From Geosiphon pyriformis (lineage: Eukaryota; Glomeromycota; Glomeromycetes; Archaeosporales; Geosiphonaceae), in assembly GCA_016748015.1 (NCBI GenBank), contig JAAOMT010000112.1:640-64639 (forward strand): a stretch of DNA of 64,000 nt, written 5' to 3'. Every line of letters begins with the position of its first letter. The stretch's first letter is position 1. The position numbers and the translations under genes are program-made. The notes under the pieces are model-generated. The model was not told the origin of the DNA, did no database searches, and saw only the letters and a program-made list of their open reading frames with translations. Shown one piece after another: positions 11,243 to 22,539 of this stretch.

Positions 11243-12925
11243 ATGGAAAACTTAAAGAACATGGTTGCAAAGAAAATGAGTTATGTGGATTTGAATGCCT
11301 CAAACACTGACAATATGGCGAACAATGCCACTCCAAGAATGACAAGGACTGTGACTTATGTGCTGGGCCAACTACCGAAACCTTTTGCTTTTGACAAAAT
11401 GAGTGATGATGAAGATGTCTTGGTAATTCTGTCCCCAAAATTCTCTGGTTCCAAGCACTTGCTGGCAGCTAAGTCACGTGTCGCGGAAAATAGGAATTTT
11501 GAACCAGTTAAATCGTTTGCCTTGGATATTGAGATTTCGGCAGTGCCTGGAAAGACAAATGTTGACAGATTAATGGCTGTAAAAAAAATCTTTTATCAAA
11601 TTGATGGATTTGGGGGAGCTTCGACTTTCTCAAAATTTCCAGGAATAATAAGATCATCATTTACATCTGAAAAAAGTTTGATTAAGGCAAGGGAAATGAC
11701 AATCAGAGAAAAAATTTTGGTAAATGATGATCTAAGAAAAGTAAACAGCCATTCAGATCGGAAAGTAATCATCAAGAAAATCCCAGTGGATCTTCCCAAA
11801 TTGGCGATTGAGGCAGTATTCTCCAAGTTTGGCAAGATCATTTCAATCAAAGTACAGCTTATTGGTCTTTGGCAAAAGGCCTTAGTGGAATATGAATCAT
11901 TTGAGATAGCTGATTTGGTCGCAGCTAGATAGTCTGTGCTCATGGGAAAGGATTCTGTTCGCATGGCAAAGGCAAGTATTGATAAACAAACATGGGTATC
12001 TAGAGATCAGCATTGGGCGTTGCTCTACACTCTTCCAATTGGCACTACCACTCATGATTTGTCTAAATTGGTGGAGGCTTATGGTGGGAAAACCTGTTTT
12101 ATTGGCCATAATCCAACTTCATATGTTTCTAATCAGTGTGCTGTGATCTGTTTTGAAAGTAAGGCATTCAAGTTGGCTGCTATTGGTTTAGTTTCAGTCT
12201 TCAAGAGTGTGAGTTTGCATTAGGCCAGTCTCTTTTTGGCCTATTGCACAGTGTGTAAACAATTCGGTCATGTTTCTGATGTTTGTTCTATGAGTGGGAA
12301 TTCTGGTACTCGCAGTAAATGGGTAGTAACTTCTCAGGATCGGGTTTGTCTGACTAATGTATATAGGAGAAAGCAGGCTTCTATCGCTCATCCAGTTTCC
12401 TTTGGTGGCAAGACATGGGCCCAAGTTGCTAGTAGCACTTCCTCTCGTGTAGTTCCTTCAGGTTCTTTTGGTGTTGGTGCAAATTTTGGTGCAGGATCTG
12501 CCTCGGTAAAATCTTCTTCTTCTAATATCTCTGGTTTGTGCAATTGGGTGGCATCTTTGGAATGCTCTTTGGAGCTTTTGACAGACCAAGTTTCTGCCAT
12601 TGTGAAAAAGCTGAGCTGTATTGAAGTGGTATCTTTGGTGTCTTTTTCTCTCGCCTCCCATCCCATTGCGCCTGCTTCTCTGGCCTCATGCGTGGATTTG
12701 GATATGATACTGGATGTTTCGTTGGCAACGTCTCCTTCTCATTGCCCAACCATTGATGATGCTAATTCTGATTTTGGTTTCAGTAGTTCAAAGGTTTTAA
12801 CTGCCAAGATTGGTAGTTTGGAGTCAAAGTTGATGGCTTTGGATGCATTAGTTGGCTCGGTTTTGGCAAGATTGGATATGTTGTGTTCTGGTTTGGGTTC
12901 TTCGGTTCTCTTCTCTTCTCAATGA
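11243..12925 (+). pseudogene. LINE A1 ORF1: RRM and zinc-knuckle protein
   Basis: One reading frame interrupted by two TAG codons (11930 and 12221), both where LINE D has Trp. Order of parts: an acidic/Ser-rich N-terminus; an RRM-like domain (VIIKKIPVD, FSKFGKIISIKV, KALVEYESFEIADLV); and a second RRM-like fold (ALLYTLPIGTTTHDLSKLV). These are followed by a CCHC knuckle CTVCKQFGHVSDVC, a Ser/Ala-rich linker, and two short amphipathic helices (LECSLELLTDQVSAIV; LESKLMALDALVGSV). By family knowledge it binds element RNA as a particle protein. The stop codon overlaps the ORF2 start as ATGA. The open frame extends upstream to about 11209 without ATG, so the true start is missing. Confidence 0.85.
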
Positions 12926-15670
12926 CCAGTTTGATTTGGAAGGTTGCTATGTGTAATGTTCGAGGCATGAACGTTCCTGCGAAACAGGAAGATATAGTTC
13001 GTTGGCACAAGAACATGGGCAATTTGGTTTCTATTTTTACTGAAATGAAGTTGAAGAATAAGGTTTGTCCCTAGATCATCAACAAGTTTGATAGTGTTTG
13101 GGTGTTTGCCTCTGGTTTGGATTCTGGATATCTGGGTGCTGGTGTGGTGGTTGTCATGGACTCTTTTTTGGCAAGGCATGTATACAAAGTTTCTGAAGTG
13201 TCTGGCCAGCTCCTGTCTGTTAGATTACTTTTCAAAAATAAGCTCTCAGTGTCAATTCTGGGGCTCTACGCTGGTGCGTTTTTGGTGGTGTGGTTTTCTC
13301 AGGCTGATGAGATTAACTCTCTTATTGCAAGAGCTGTCAATAAATCTTTTTTCGTCATTCTCGGGGGTGATTTTAATGAAAACGGTTCCCATAAAAGTGC
13401 AAGTTTTAAGAGATGCTTTGATTTGGGTCTGGTCAATTCTTTAGTCAGTAGCCTGGCTGCGAAAATGCCCACTTGGGAAAATTCTAGGGGTGTTAAGAAA
13501 ATAATTGATTATGTGTTTGTCTCCTCGAATCTTGTCAATGCAATAGTGTGTCATGAAGTTTTGAATGTCAGTGGGCATTTTAACACAGACTATCAAGCTG
13601 TTTCAGTAGATTTGGGTTTGGACAGGCTCTTGGATACGCGTTTGAATTCTCTTCACAAGCAAGCAAATAGAGATCATTGGAAGTTTGATGTCAAAAGTGC
13701 CAATGAAGCTAAGTGGTTGGAGTTCAAGGATGCTTTAGCTGCTAATGTCTCTATGTTTTCAGATGTTTTTGGTATGGCAGTGAGGTTTTCAGATATGGAC
13801 GCTATATGAGACATTGTTCGCAAGATCATGGTTCTTTTAGCGAGTGGTACATTTAAGAAAAAATGGTTCAAAGGTTTTAATGGCGTGTTTACCAAGACTT
13901 CTTCTAGGTTTCACAAGCTGGAGCTGCTGGTTTCTAAGTTGGTCAAGGCTTCGCATTTGGCTTTTAGGGATGGCTTTGCTTTTTTGTTGGAGGTGTGGCA
14001 CAAACTCAACTCTCCTGGTACATCAGTGGTCAAGTCTCTGTTTCTTTTAGGTTCTAATTTTGATCTTATTCATTCTGCACTGGCCAAAGCAAGGAAATTG
14101 TACCACTTTTTCAAATTATTAGAATCCAAGCGCGCTGAAAAATCCTCAATCAAGCAGGCTATTGGTAAGAGAATGGAGAGTTTTGAGCTGAACAAGAGTC
14201 ACACTATTAGAAGTGTTTTGAAGTGTCTTTTTTGCAAGGTGGTCCTAAATTATCTGGTTGTAGAAGATAAGTTGATTTTGGAGCCTGATTTGGTTAAGTC
14301 TAAGGTGGACAAGATTATAGAGGGATGGACCAGAAAACGTGAGGTGGTGTCTGACTTATCTGAGAATTGGGCTCGTCAATTTCAGCCTCTGGATTACATG
14401 TTTGATAGTGCTTTCTCTGATGTTATGTGCTCAATTAGTTTTAATGAATTGTCAGCTGTTGTTAAAGATTTTTCTGATGAAAAAGCAGCTGGGCTTTCTG
14501 GTATCTCCAACGAATTGTGGAAACATTGTGACAAATCTGTTTTGGATATGCTTTTGGTGCTCTTAAATTTCTGTCTGGTTGGTGAGTCAGTTCCTGGGCC
14601 TTGGAGGGAAACTTGGATTTCGATGATTTCTAAACCATATAAATAGGAGGGAGTTCTTACAAACACCCATCCTATAGCTTTAATTGAAACAGCCTGCAAG
14701 ATTCTTTCCAAGATCCTTTCAGATAGGATCTCTTTGGCTTGCAGCACTTTTGATGTTCTTTGTGAGGACAATTTTTCGGTTTTGAAAGGTATGACAATGC
14801 AATCTCCCATTTTTGCTGTTGGTTCTGTAGTTGAGGATGCCTTGGAGAAGAACCGTGAACTTTGGCTGGTTTTACAAGACATGCACAAGGCTTATGACTT
14901 GGTTGGTTGAAAACATCTTAAGAGGAGTCTGGTTAGGATCAAAATGTGTGACAGATTTATTAGATTTTTTGGCAGTATTCACAATAATCACGTCAACAGA
15001 GTGATGACTGACTTTGGTTTGACTGATGGGTATTGTATCCATGATGGGCTGGATCAGGGAGAAGTTTTCTCGCCTCTTTTCTGACATATTTTTTATGATT
15101 CACTTTTGTGCGAAGTCAAGAGACAGGAGAGTATGTGTGGCTACAGGTTGAATTCTCATTTTGTTTCTAAAACAGGCCGAGTAGATCTTCGAGCTAGACT
15201 GATTTTGTTTCTCGCTGCTGGTGCTTTCATCAATGATACTATTTGGGTTGGTAGCAGCCAGGCTGCTACACAACACATTTTTGATGTTACTAGTGAATTT
15301 TTCAGGTTCAATGACATTTCTGTGAATAACGACAAGATGGTGACCATCCCTATCAACTGTTGGGTGACGGACCCTTGTTTAACAATCAGTGGCGTGCTTA
15401 TTTCCATCGCCAAGAAAGGGGAATCTCATCGCTATTTGGGTATTTTTTTGTCTTCTAAGAGTCTTTCAAAGCCTAGCTTGGCTAAAGCTTAGACTGATAT
15501 ATGGTTTTTTGTGAATCTTGTTTTGAGGAAGGTGATTTTGGACAAACAGTGTGCATATTTGGTGTCTGCGGTTCTTTTCCCTATCATTAGCTACAGGACT
15601 CAATTCAGTTTCATTTCTATTGGTGTTTGTAGTAAATGGGATGCTTTAGTACACAAGATCTTTAGGTCTA
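12922..15670 (+). pseudogene. LINE A1 ORF2: endonuclease and reverse transcriptase, truncated
   Basis: A single frame from ATG at 12922 with six nonsense codons (13072, 13807, 14644, 14908, 15082, 15490) and no frameshift; the first five stand where sister copies have Trp. The APE-type endonuclease shows CNVRGMNVPAKQ, LGGDFNENGS, IDYVFVSSNL and NTDYQAV. The RT shows GLSGISNELWKHC, RISLACSTFDVL and QDMHKAYD. The palm motif reads FINDTIWV: the first catalytic Asp of F-x-DD is Asn (AAT at 15232). The frame ends at KWDALVHKIF where the element is cut, so RNase H is absent. It is dead by nonsense, truncation and active-site loss. Confidence 0.85.
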
Positions 15671-15840
15671 AGTCTGAGTTGTCAGTCATAAGTCCAAGTA
15701 GTTCTAAAGTTTTAACTACCAAAATTGGTGGTTTAGAATCCAAGATGATGGCTTTGGAGGTTTCGGTTGAATCTGTTTTGGAAAAATTGGATCATTTGTG
15801 CTCAGGTTTGGGTTTGTTGGCTGCCTCTATTTCTCAATGA
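15671..15840 (+). pseudogene. LINE A2 ORF1, C-terminal remnant
   Basis: SSSKVLTTKIGGLESKMMA and VLEKLDHLCSGLG match the C-terminal helix of A1 ORF1 (SSKVLTAKIGSLESKLMA). The frame is fused in phase after A1 RT text at 15670. It stops at TGA 15838-15840, overlapping the ORF2 ATG at 15837 (ATGA). Confidence 0.8.
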
Positions 15841-18800
15841 ATGTTTTGGTTTAGAAGATTGCCATGTGCAATATAAGAGGCATAAACAATCCTGCGAAAC
15901 AGAATGATATAATTTGTTGGCATAAGGAGACAAACAATTTGATTTCTATTGTTATTAAGACCAAGTTAAAGAATAAAATTTGCCCATGGATTATGAATAA
16001 GTTTGATGGTGTCTGAGTGTTTACCTCTGATTTGGATTCTGGTCATGTGGGCTCTGGCATTGCAATTGTCATGGACATTTCTTTGGCAAGACATGTGTGC
16101 AAAGTTTTTGAAGTGCCTGATCAGCTTCTGTCTATTAAGTTGCTTTTTAAAAATAAACTTTTTGTGTCTATTTTGGGGTTATATACTGGTGCTTCTTCAA
16201 CAATTTGGTTTTCTCAGGCTGGTAAAGTCAACTCTCTCATTGCTAAGACTGTTAATAAATCTTCTTTTATTGTTTTGGGTGGTGATTTCAATGAGGACAG
16301 TTTGCATAAGAGTGCGAGTTTTAAAAAATGTCTAGACTTGGAGCTGGTCAACTTTTTGTCAAGTAGCCCAGAAGTGAAAAGTCTTACATAAGAAAATTTG
16401 AGAAGTGTGAAAAAAACAATTGATTTCATGTTAGTTTCATCTAATTTGGTTAATGCAGTAGTGGATCACAATGTTGTAGATGTGAGTGAACATTTTAAAA
16501 CTGATCATTGGGCAGTTTCTGTTTTTGTGGGCCTGAGCAGTCTGCTGGATACTCAGTTAAACTCTTTTCATAGGCAGACTAATAGAGATCATTGGAAGTT
16601 TGATTTTAGGGGTGCTGATAATATTAAATGGAAAAGTTTTGAAGATGCCACTTCAGCCAATACTGATATGTTTGCTGATGAGTTTGAAGCTGTTGTACAA
16701 CTTTTGGATTTGGATATTATGTAGAATGTTTTGCACAAAATAATGACTCTTTCAGCTAATGAGATATTTAGGAAGAAATGGTTCAAGGATTTTGATGGAG
16801 TTTTCACCAGAGATTCTTTGAGGTTTCATAAGCTGAAGTTGCTGGTGTCTAAGCTGGTTAAGACTTCTCACTTGGTTTCTAGTGTAGAATTTGCTTCATT
16901 GTTAAATATGTGGTGTAAGATTGATGCTGATGGTACAGCAGTGATAAAGTCTTTATTTCTTTCAGGTTCCAATTTCAACACAATTTGCTCGGCTCTGGCT
17001 AAGATAAGGAAATTTTACCACTCTTCTAAGTTGCTGGAATCCAGGCATGCTAAGGAAGTGTGTATCAAGGCAGCTATTAATAAGAGAATGGAAAGCTTTG
17101 AATTTAACAAAGATCATACCATTAAGAGTGTTTTGGAGCACCTCTTTTGCAAGATGGTACTGGATCATCTGGTAGTAAGTAATGAATTAGTATTGGAGCC
17201 AAGCCTAGTTAAATCTAGGGTGAATAGGATCATGGAAGGTTGGACCAGAAAGCACAGAGTAATGCCTGACATCTCAGATGAATGGTTCTACCAATACTGG
17301 CCTCTGGAGTATGTTTTTAATGATGTTTTTTCTGGCGTGATGTGCTCTGTTGATATTGATGAGTTGCTTGGTGTGGTTTCTAATCTTCCTGAGGGTAAAG
17401 CTGCTGGTCTCTCTGGGATTTCAAATGAATTCTGGAAACATTGTGATAAATCAGTTTTGGATATGCTTTTGGTGTTTTTGAATTCTTGTTTGATTTGCAA
17501 ATCAGTATCCAGTGCTTGGAAGGAAGCTTGGGTCTCGATGATTCCTAAGCTGTATGAAAGGGATGGAATTCTTATGAACACCCGACTTATTGCCTTGATT
17601 GAAACTGCCCACAAGATTTTTTCCAAAATTCTCTCGAATAGGATCTCGTCAGCATGTAGTACTTTTGACATTTTGCATGGGGACAATTTTTCAGTCCTGA
17701 GGGATATGACAATGCAGTTACCCATTTTTGCCATTGGTTCAGTGGTTGAAGATGTTTTGGAGAAGGGTTGTGAACTCTGGTTGGTCTTGCAGAACATGCA
17801 GAAGACTTATAATTCTGTTGAGTGGGAGCATCTTCAAAACAGTTTGGTTAGAATAAAAATGTGTAACAGATTTATTAGGTTTTTTGGTGGTATTCATAAT
17901 GATCACGTTAATAGGGTTATGACAGATTTTGGTTTGATGGATGGATACAGAGTGCACGATGACTTGGACCAGAAGGAGGTGTTCTCGCCACTCCTTTGGC
18001 ACATATTTTATGATCCTCTTCTGTGTGAAGTCAAGAGACAAACAGATGAGTGTGGATATAGGTTGAATTCTTACTTTATTTTTGGATGTGGTCATGCTGA
18101 ATCTCAGGCTGGTCTCTCCTTTTTTTTTACCGCAGATGCCTTTGTTGATGATACTATATGGATTGGCAGCAGTCAAAGTGCTATGCAGCACATTCTCAAC
18201 ATTGCTAGTGAATTTTTTAATATCAATAATATTTCAATTAATAATAATAAGACTGTAGCCATTCCCATTAATTGCAAGATTGTGGATCTTTCCCTGTTGA
18301 TCAGTGGGTCACCTATTTTTATTGCCAAGAAAGGGGAATTGCATCACTATTTAGGGATCTATCTGTTGACTAAGGGTTTTTTCAAACCTAGCCTGGCCAA
18401 AGCACATTCTGATGTCCAGTTTTTTGCTAATCTGGTTCTTAAGAAAGCAGTATCTGATAAGCAGTTTTCGTATTTGGTTTCAGCAGTTTTCTTTCCTATC
18501 ATTGGTTATAGAACACAATTCAGTTATGTTCCTGTCAATGCTTGTAAGAAATGGGACACTTTGATTTATAAGGGCTTGAAATCTAAGTCTGTTTGCTGCA
18601 TGACTTCTCTAGTGATGCAATTCATCATTCTTCTCTGTACAGTTTGAAAACTTTTAAACAGATTCAGGTTGAGAATAAGTTGGCTTCTATTTTGGGTCAT
18701 CTATTCTCTCACTGGTCACATGATCTTCAGGTTCTCTGCTGGCATCCACTTCATCCTTTGCAGTATCCAGTTCATGTTAAGGTCAACCCTCTGAATAATT

Positions 18801-19977
18801 TTTTGGCTGGTATGATGTGCATTTTCTTTAGAAATGATTTGTCCTTGGGTGGGTCCCTAATCAATGCTTTTCGTCATCAGGATGAAACTCTTATGTCTTG
18901 TGTTCTTGGTAAATCAACCTATTTTAAGTGTGTCTTTTCACTTTGGCGTTATAAGATTGTCTTTGTAGACCAGCTGCTTGACCAAAGTGGGGCTATTTTT
19001 GATTGGAAAACCTTCAAGTGGTGGAAGTAGTTAGACCTGCATGGTCCAGTTCTTGCCTGGTTTGAGCTTTCTGTTTGGTTTTTTAGTGGTGTGTCCTCTC
19101 TTTCTGTCTATTCCTTGTCTTTGAATGATGGTGGCTCTTCAAATATTTTTTTTTCTTGTGGATTTAGTGCTATTAGTGCAAATTTGTTGTGTTCTAATAT
19201 TGGTCACCTTTCTGTCTATACGGATGAATCTTTGAGTGGCTTGGAGTCTGTTGATATGAAAGCTGGGGCTGCTGTTTTTTTTAAGAACATTGGTATGAGT
19301 TTGGGTGTGGGAGTTTCTAGTTTGATGTTTTCTATCTTGATAGAGTTGCAGGCCATTGCTCTAGCTCTCAAGTGTGTTCCTTTTTCTCACTCAATCAACT
19401 TGTTCTCAAACAGTCAAGTGGCTTTAGATGCTTGCAAGTTGGAATTGGATTTGGTTCACCCAGATTTTAGAAATCAGTATTGGATTGAACATCGCCATAT
19501 TGTAAATGTTGTTTGTCATAAGAATTTGAACATTAATTAGTATAAAGTCAAAGGTCATTTAGGTGTTTCAGGCAATGAGTGTGCAAATGAGTTGGCTAGA
19601 ACTGCGGCTCTTTCTAGCTGGAATCTGCCCCATTCTATCAATGAACACTATTTCAGGGTTGGTGGTGCTGCCATTTCTGGTAATTCTAAACATTTTGTTT
19701 GGGATGTTTTTCAGTCAGTCTATTGTGCACATTGGTAAATTGGTTCTGGTTCATGGGTGGTGGTGGATAGTCTGTGTGTGAATATTGATTGGTTCAGATT
19801 ATTGTTGATATGGCATCTGGACTTTCACATGGCTGCTGGCTTCACTAGCAAGCGAACTGCTGGTTTTCGGATGTATTTTATGAAGGCATTACATCTTCAG
19901 CTCCCTGTTGCCATGTGAAAACAGCTTTATGATAAGAGTTATCCTAGTGTGGTGTGTTTGTTTTGTGATGATGTCAA

Positions 19978-20952
19978 TGTTACCAGATGAAATTAGAGAT
20001 ATTGCTTAACATGAAATTACCCTTATAATTTTTATTATTAATTAGCATTTCAAATTATTACTTATTATATTAGCAAAATATCCGAAATTATCATTTAAAT
20101 TAATAACCCAATTTGTACATAACACAAATGTAACCTAATTGTAATGATCAATCATGCAATACCCCAAACTATATAACATTCAAAAAAGTTTGCCGAAATT
20201 TGTAGAAATTTGCTAAAATAATTGATAGTTCACCGAAATATCTAATAGTTTGCAGAAATAACTTGTAGTTCACCAAAATGTATCTTTAGTTTAGCAAAAT
20301 TGTAGAAAATAGCAAAGTTCAAGTTCATAGAATAGTGTTACAACAAGTTGTATAAAAGAAGAGCTTTTCTTTTCGAGAAAATATATCTTACTTTAGATTT
20401 ATTACTTAGAACCATTCCTACACACACAAAAAAAAATAAATATCAAATAATTTAAAAAACCAAATTCTTTAATTATTGCACTTAGAAAATCCCCAAAACC
20501 CAACTAACATTTTGAAATTGATTAGCTACCAATTTCAGTAAACTGTTAGTGACTCCAGGCCTGGATAGAAAATGTTTCCCTTAACAGAATTCAATTTCTT
20601 TTACATTTCTTTTATTTTTCTTTTTATTTTTTTATTATAATTATTAGGGTAGCCTACAAACAAAATTTCTATAGAAGAGTTGACTTTTATAGCAAAGTAA
20701 CTACACATTTTAGTAAGCTTCCAGATGAGCAATTTCTGGGAAAAAGTTGACATTTACTACAATGTAACTACATAAAATAACTGGCAAGGAATTGGCCATT
20801 CCACTATAAGTCCAACAATTCGAATTATAGGAGATAATTTAAAGATAAATTCAGTTATTGGAGATTCAACTACTTCTAGAAAACGTGAATTTACAACCAA
20901 CAGACATTTACAACATTCAAGAAAAGAGACCAAAAAAAACCTCCGGTAACAT
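19978..20952 (+). repeat. Solo LTR, 975 bp, with TCAA target-site duplication
   Basis: Starts TGTTACC and ends GGTAACA, a perfect 7-bp inverted terminal repeat with the TG...CA ends of LTRs. It is flanked by TCAA at 19974-19977 and 20953-20956. Removing it plus one duplication restores the ORF2 frame (DDVKVLDHVFSC). No internal domain is present. It is unrelated by eye to the Gypsy-1 LTR. Decayed relatives lie at 39355 and 49363. Best read as LTR-LTR recombination product of a Ty3/gypsy-like element. Confidence 0.9.
20186..20358 (+). promoter_or_regulatory. U3-like repeat array and TATA box of the solo LTR
   Basis: About five degenerate ~25-bp units built on AGTTTGCCGAAAT or AGTTCACCGAAAT run from 20186 to 20310. 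They are followed by TATAAAAG at 20351. This order fits an LTR promoter read on the plus strand. Confidence 0.55.
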
Positions 20953-21475
20953 CAAAGTCTTAGACCATGTTTTTTCTTGTCTGTTTAATACCAATATTTG
21001 TGGTCATTTGTTGAACTCTCATGCTTCAGCTTGGGGAGTGCAATCTGGTCTAGGTTGTTCTTTTTCAGTTGTCTTGTAGCTGTTGTTTACTTGTTTGTCT
21101 GACATTTTGGTTAGCACTGCTCTGTGCAAGGGTTTTGTTTTCAAGGATTGGTTTTGTGAGTCTGTTTCTGTTTTCAAGAATTCCAGAATAGCAAGTCAGA
21201 CCATTGTGGTCTTTGTGCATGAGTTTAGTCATGCTTTTTGGGAAGACATTTGGTTGGTTCATGCCAAGCACTGTGTCTTTATAGAAAAAAATGGGCTTAT
21301 TCCACGTGATAGATCTGTTCTTATCTCAATTTCTGGGCTTTCTTCAGTACTGTTGACAAGCGTGATTGGATTGCTGGGTGTTGCTGAGGCAATTGGTGTT
21401 GGTTTCAGTTTTCGTAAGTCTTGTTTGTTTTTTTCAGGCATAAGTAATGAAGTTTCTGTTTATATAAGTGTATAG

Positions 21476-21598
21476 TATTGTCCTGATTAGTTCGAGTGGC
21501 TGGTCACGTGTAAAAAGAGCATAATTTACACCTAGTTTAGATCATTTTGTATGATGTATTGCACTAGGCAGTGTTTGGACTTTACTCATTAAATCAAA
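21476..21598 (+). other. Common LINE 3' tail (A2 copy)
   Basis: Contains GAGTGGCTGGTCACGTGTA, a central GCATAATTTACACC and a final CATTAAATC plus A-run. The same ~120 nt ends LINEs B (22404-22540), C (58617-58753) and D (41876-42000), both half-LINEs, and the fragments at 9381 and 59388. It is the likely recognition site of the LINE RT (inference from LINE biology). Confidence 0.8.
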
Positions 21599-22395
21599 AA
21601 AAATATATATATATATAAATTAAAATTATTATTAAACAAAAATTTTATATATTAAAAACTACTTAAAAAAACAAAAAAACATCTAATATATTAGTTTTTT
21701 TTTAAAATATTTAACAAAATATTATAATTAGTTTTATTATTAATATTCTTATTATTTAGAAATTATAATATTAAAATAAATCAAATTAAAACTAAATTTT
21801 TAAGATTTAATTTTTTTATTAATAAAATATAATTTAAGTAAAAAATTTTACTTTTATTAATTAACTACTTATTTATTATTATATTAAAAATCAATCATAA
21901 AAAAATACAATATCTTAATTAATATTTTAAAAACAAAATTTTTTTACACATATAAAAAATATTCAAATTAATATTATTTAAATAATAAGTAATAATTTAA
22001 CAAAATTCCGAAACTTTTTATCAAAAAGTTTCTTAGTAACCATATTTTTAACTTAATTAAATTGAAAAATAAATTTGGAAATCTTTATTTTAAAATCTGC
22101 AAATCCAAAATTTGTGTTAAAAAAATTTAATATAAAAGCAATTTTGTTTTTAACTTGTAATTATTTAAAAGTTTTAAAATTATATAATAAAAATAGTATT
22201 AAATAAATTAGTTTTGGATTTTAGGTTTTTATTGTAATTAAATTTTATTTTTTATATATACTTTTAAAAACATAATATATTTAAATATAATTAATAATAA
22301 ATTATAATATTACTAATATTAAATAGCAAAATTGTTTATCTAAAATAGTTTTTTTTTAAATTTTGTTAATAAAAAGTTTAATATTTAAAATTTTT
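21599..22395. other. AT-rich spacer between convergent LINE 3' ends
   Basis: Begins with a TA run after the A2 tail and ends at the T-run that is the B tail on the minus strand. No open frame or recognisable relic was found by eye. Confidence 0.5.
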
Positions 22396-22539
22396 TTTTT
22401 TATTAGGAGTTTTACGAGTGCAGCCCAATTACTACCTAAATATATAGATCTACATAATCTAAATTAAGTGTGGCTCATGCCTTTTCTACAAGTGACCAGC
22501 CATTTGGACTAATCAAAACAGCACTATATACCAAGATTT

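Larger units (their letters stand above)
11208..15670 (+). mobile_element. LINE A1: 5'- and 3'-truncated non-LTR retrotransposon
   Basis: Starts inside ORF1, about 60 codons short relative to LINE D, and ends inside the RT thumb at 15670. There the sequence switches to the ORF1 tail of a second LINE. Within it all coding damage is point nonsense; no frameshift is seen. Confidence 0.85.
15837..21475 (+). pseudogene. LINE A2 ORF2: endonuclease, RT, RNase H
   Basis: The endonuclease (15837-16700) shows CNIRGIN, VLGGDFNEDSLHKS, IDFMLVSSNLVNAV and KTDHWAV; stops occur early and at 16389 and 16722. The RT lies in a long open stretch, 16731-18647, with GKAAGLSGISNEFWKHC, RLIALIETAHKIFSKIL, LVLQNMQKTYNSVEW and an intact palm motif FVDDTIWI near 18141. 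A frameshift near 18590 moves the rest by one frame. RNase H follows (YTDESLSG near 19217, ELQAIALALKC, NSQVALDAC), with a TAG at 19538 where a Trp is expected. The terminal Cys/His motif (VCLFC...DH) is split by the solo LTR and resumes at 20957 as LDHVFSC. The reading then runs to TAG at 21473. RT and RNase H are the best conserved parts. Confidence 0.85.
15671..21598 (+). mobile_element. LINE A2: 5'-truncated, interrupted by a solo LTR
   Basis: Begins with the last ~55 codons of ORF1, carries a complete ORF2 order, and ends with the common 3' tail and an A-run at about 21598. A 975-bp LTR at 19978-20952 sits inside the ORF2 C-terminus. Sequence relatedness to A1 is close but not identical throughout. 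Confidence 0.85.

Noticed and set aside
11226-12109. Minus-strand open frames opposite LINE ORF1 (and similar shadows opposite every ORF)
   Set aside because: No motif, no start context, and they mirror the coding constraint of the real LINE frame.
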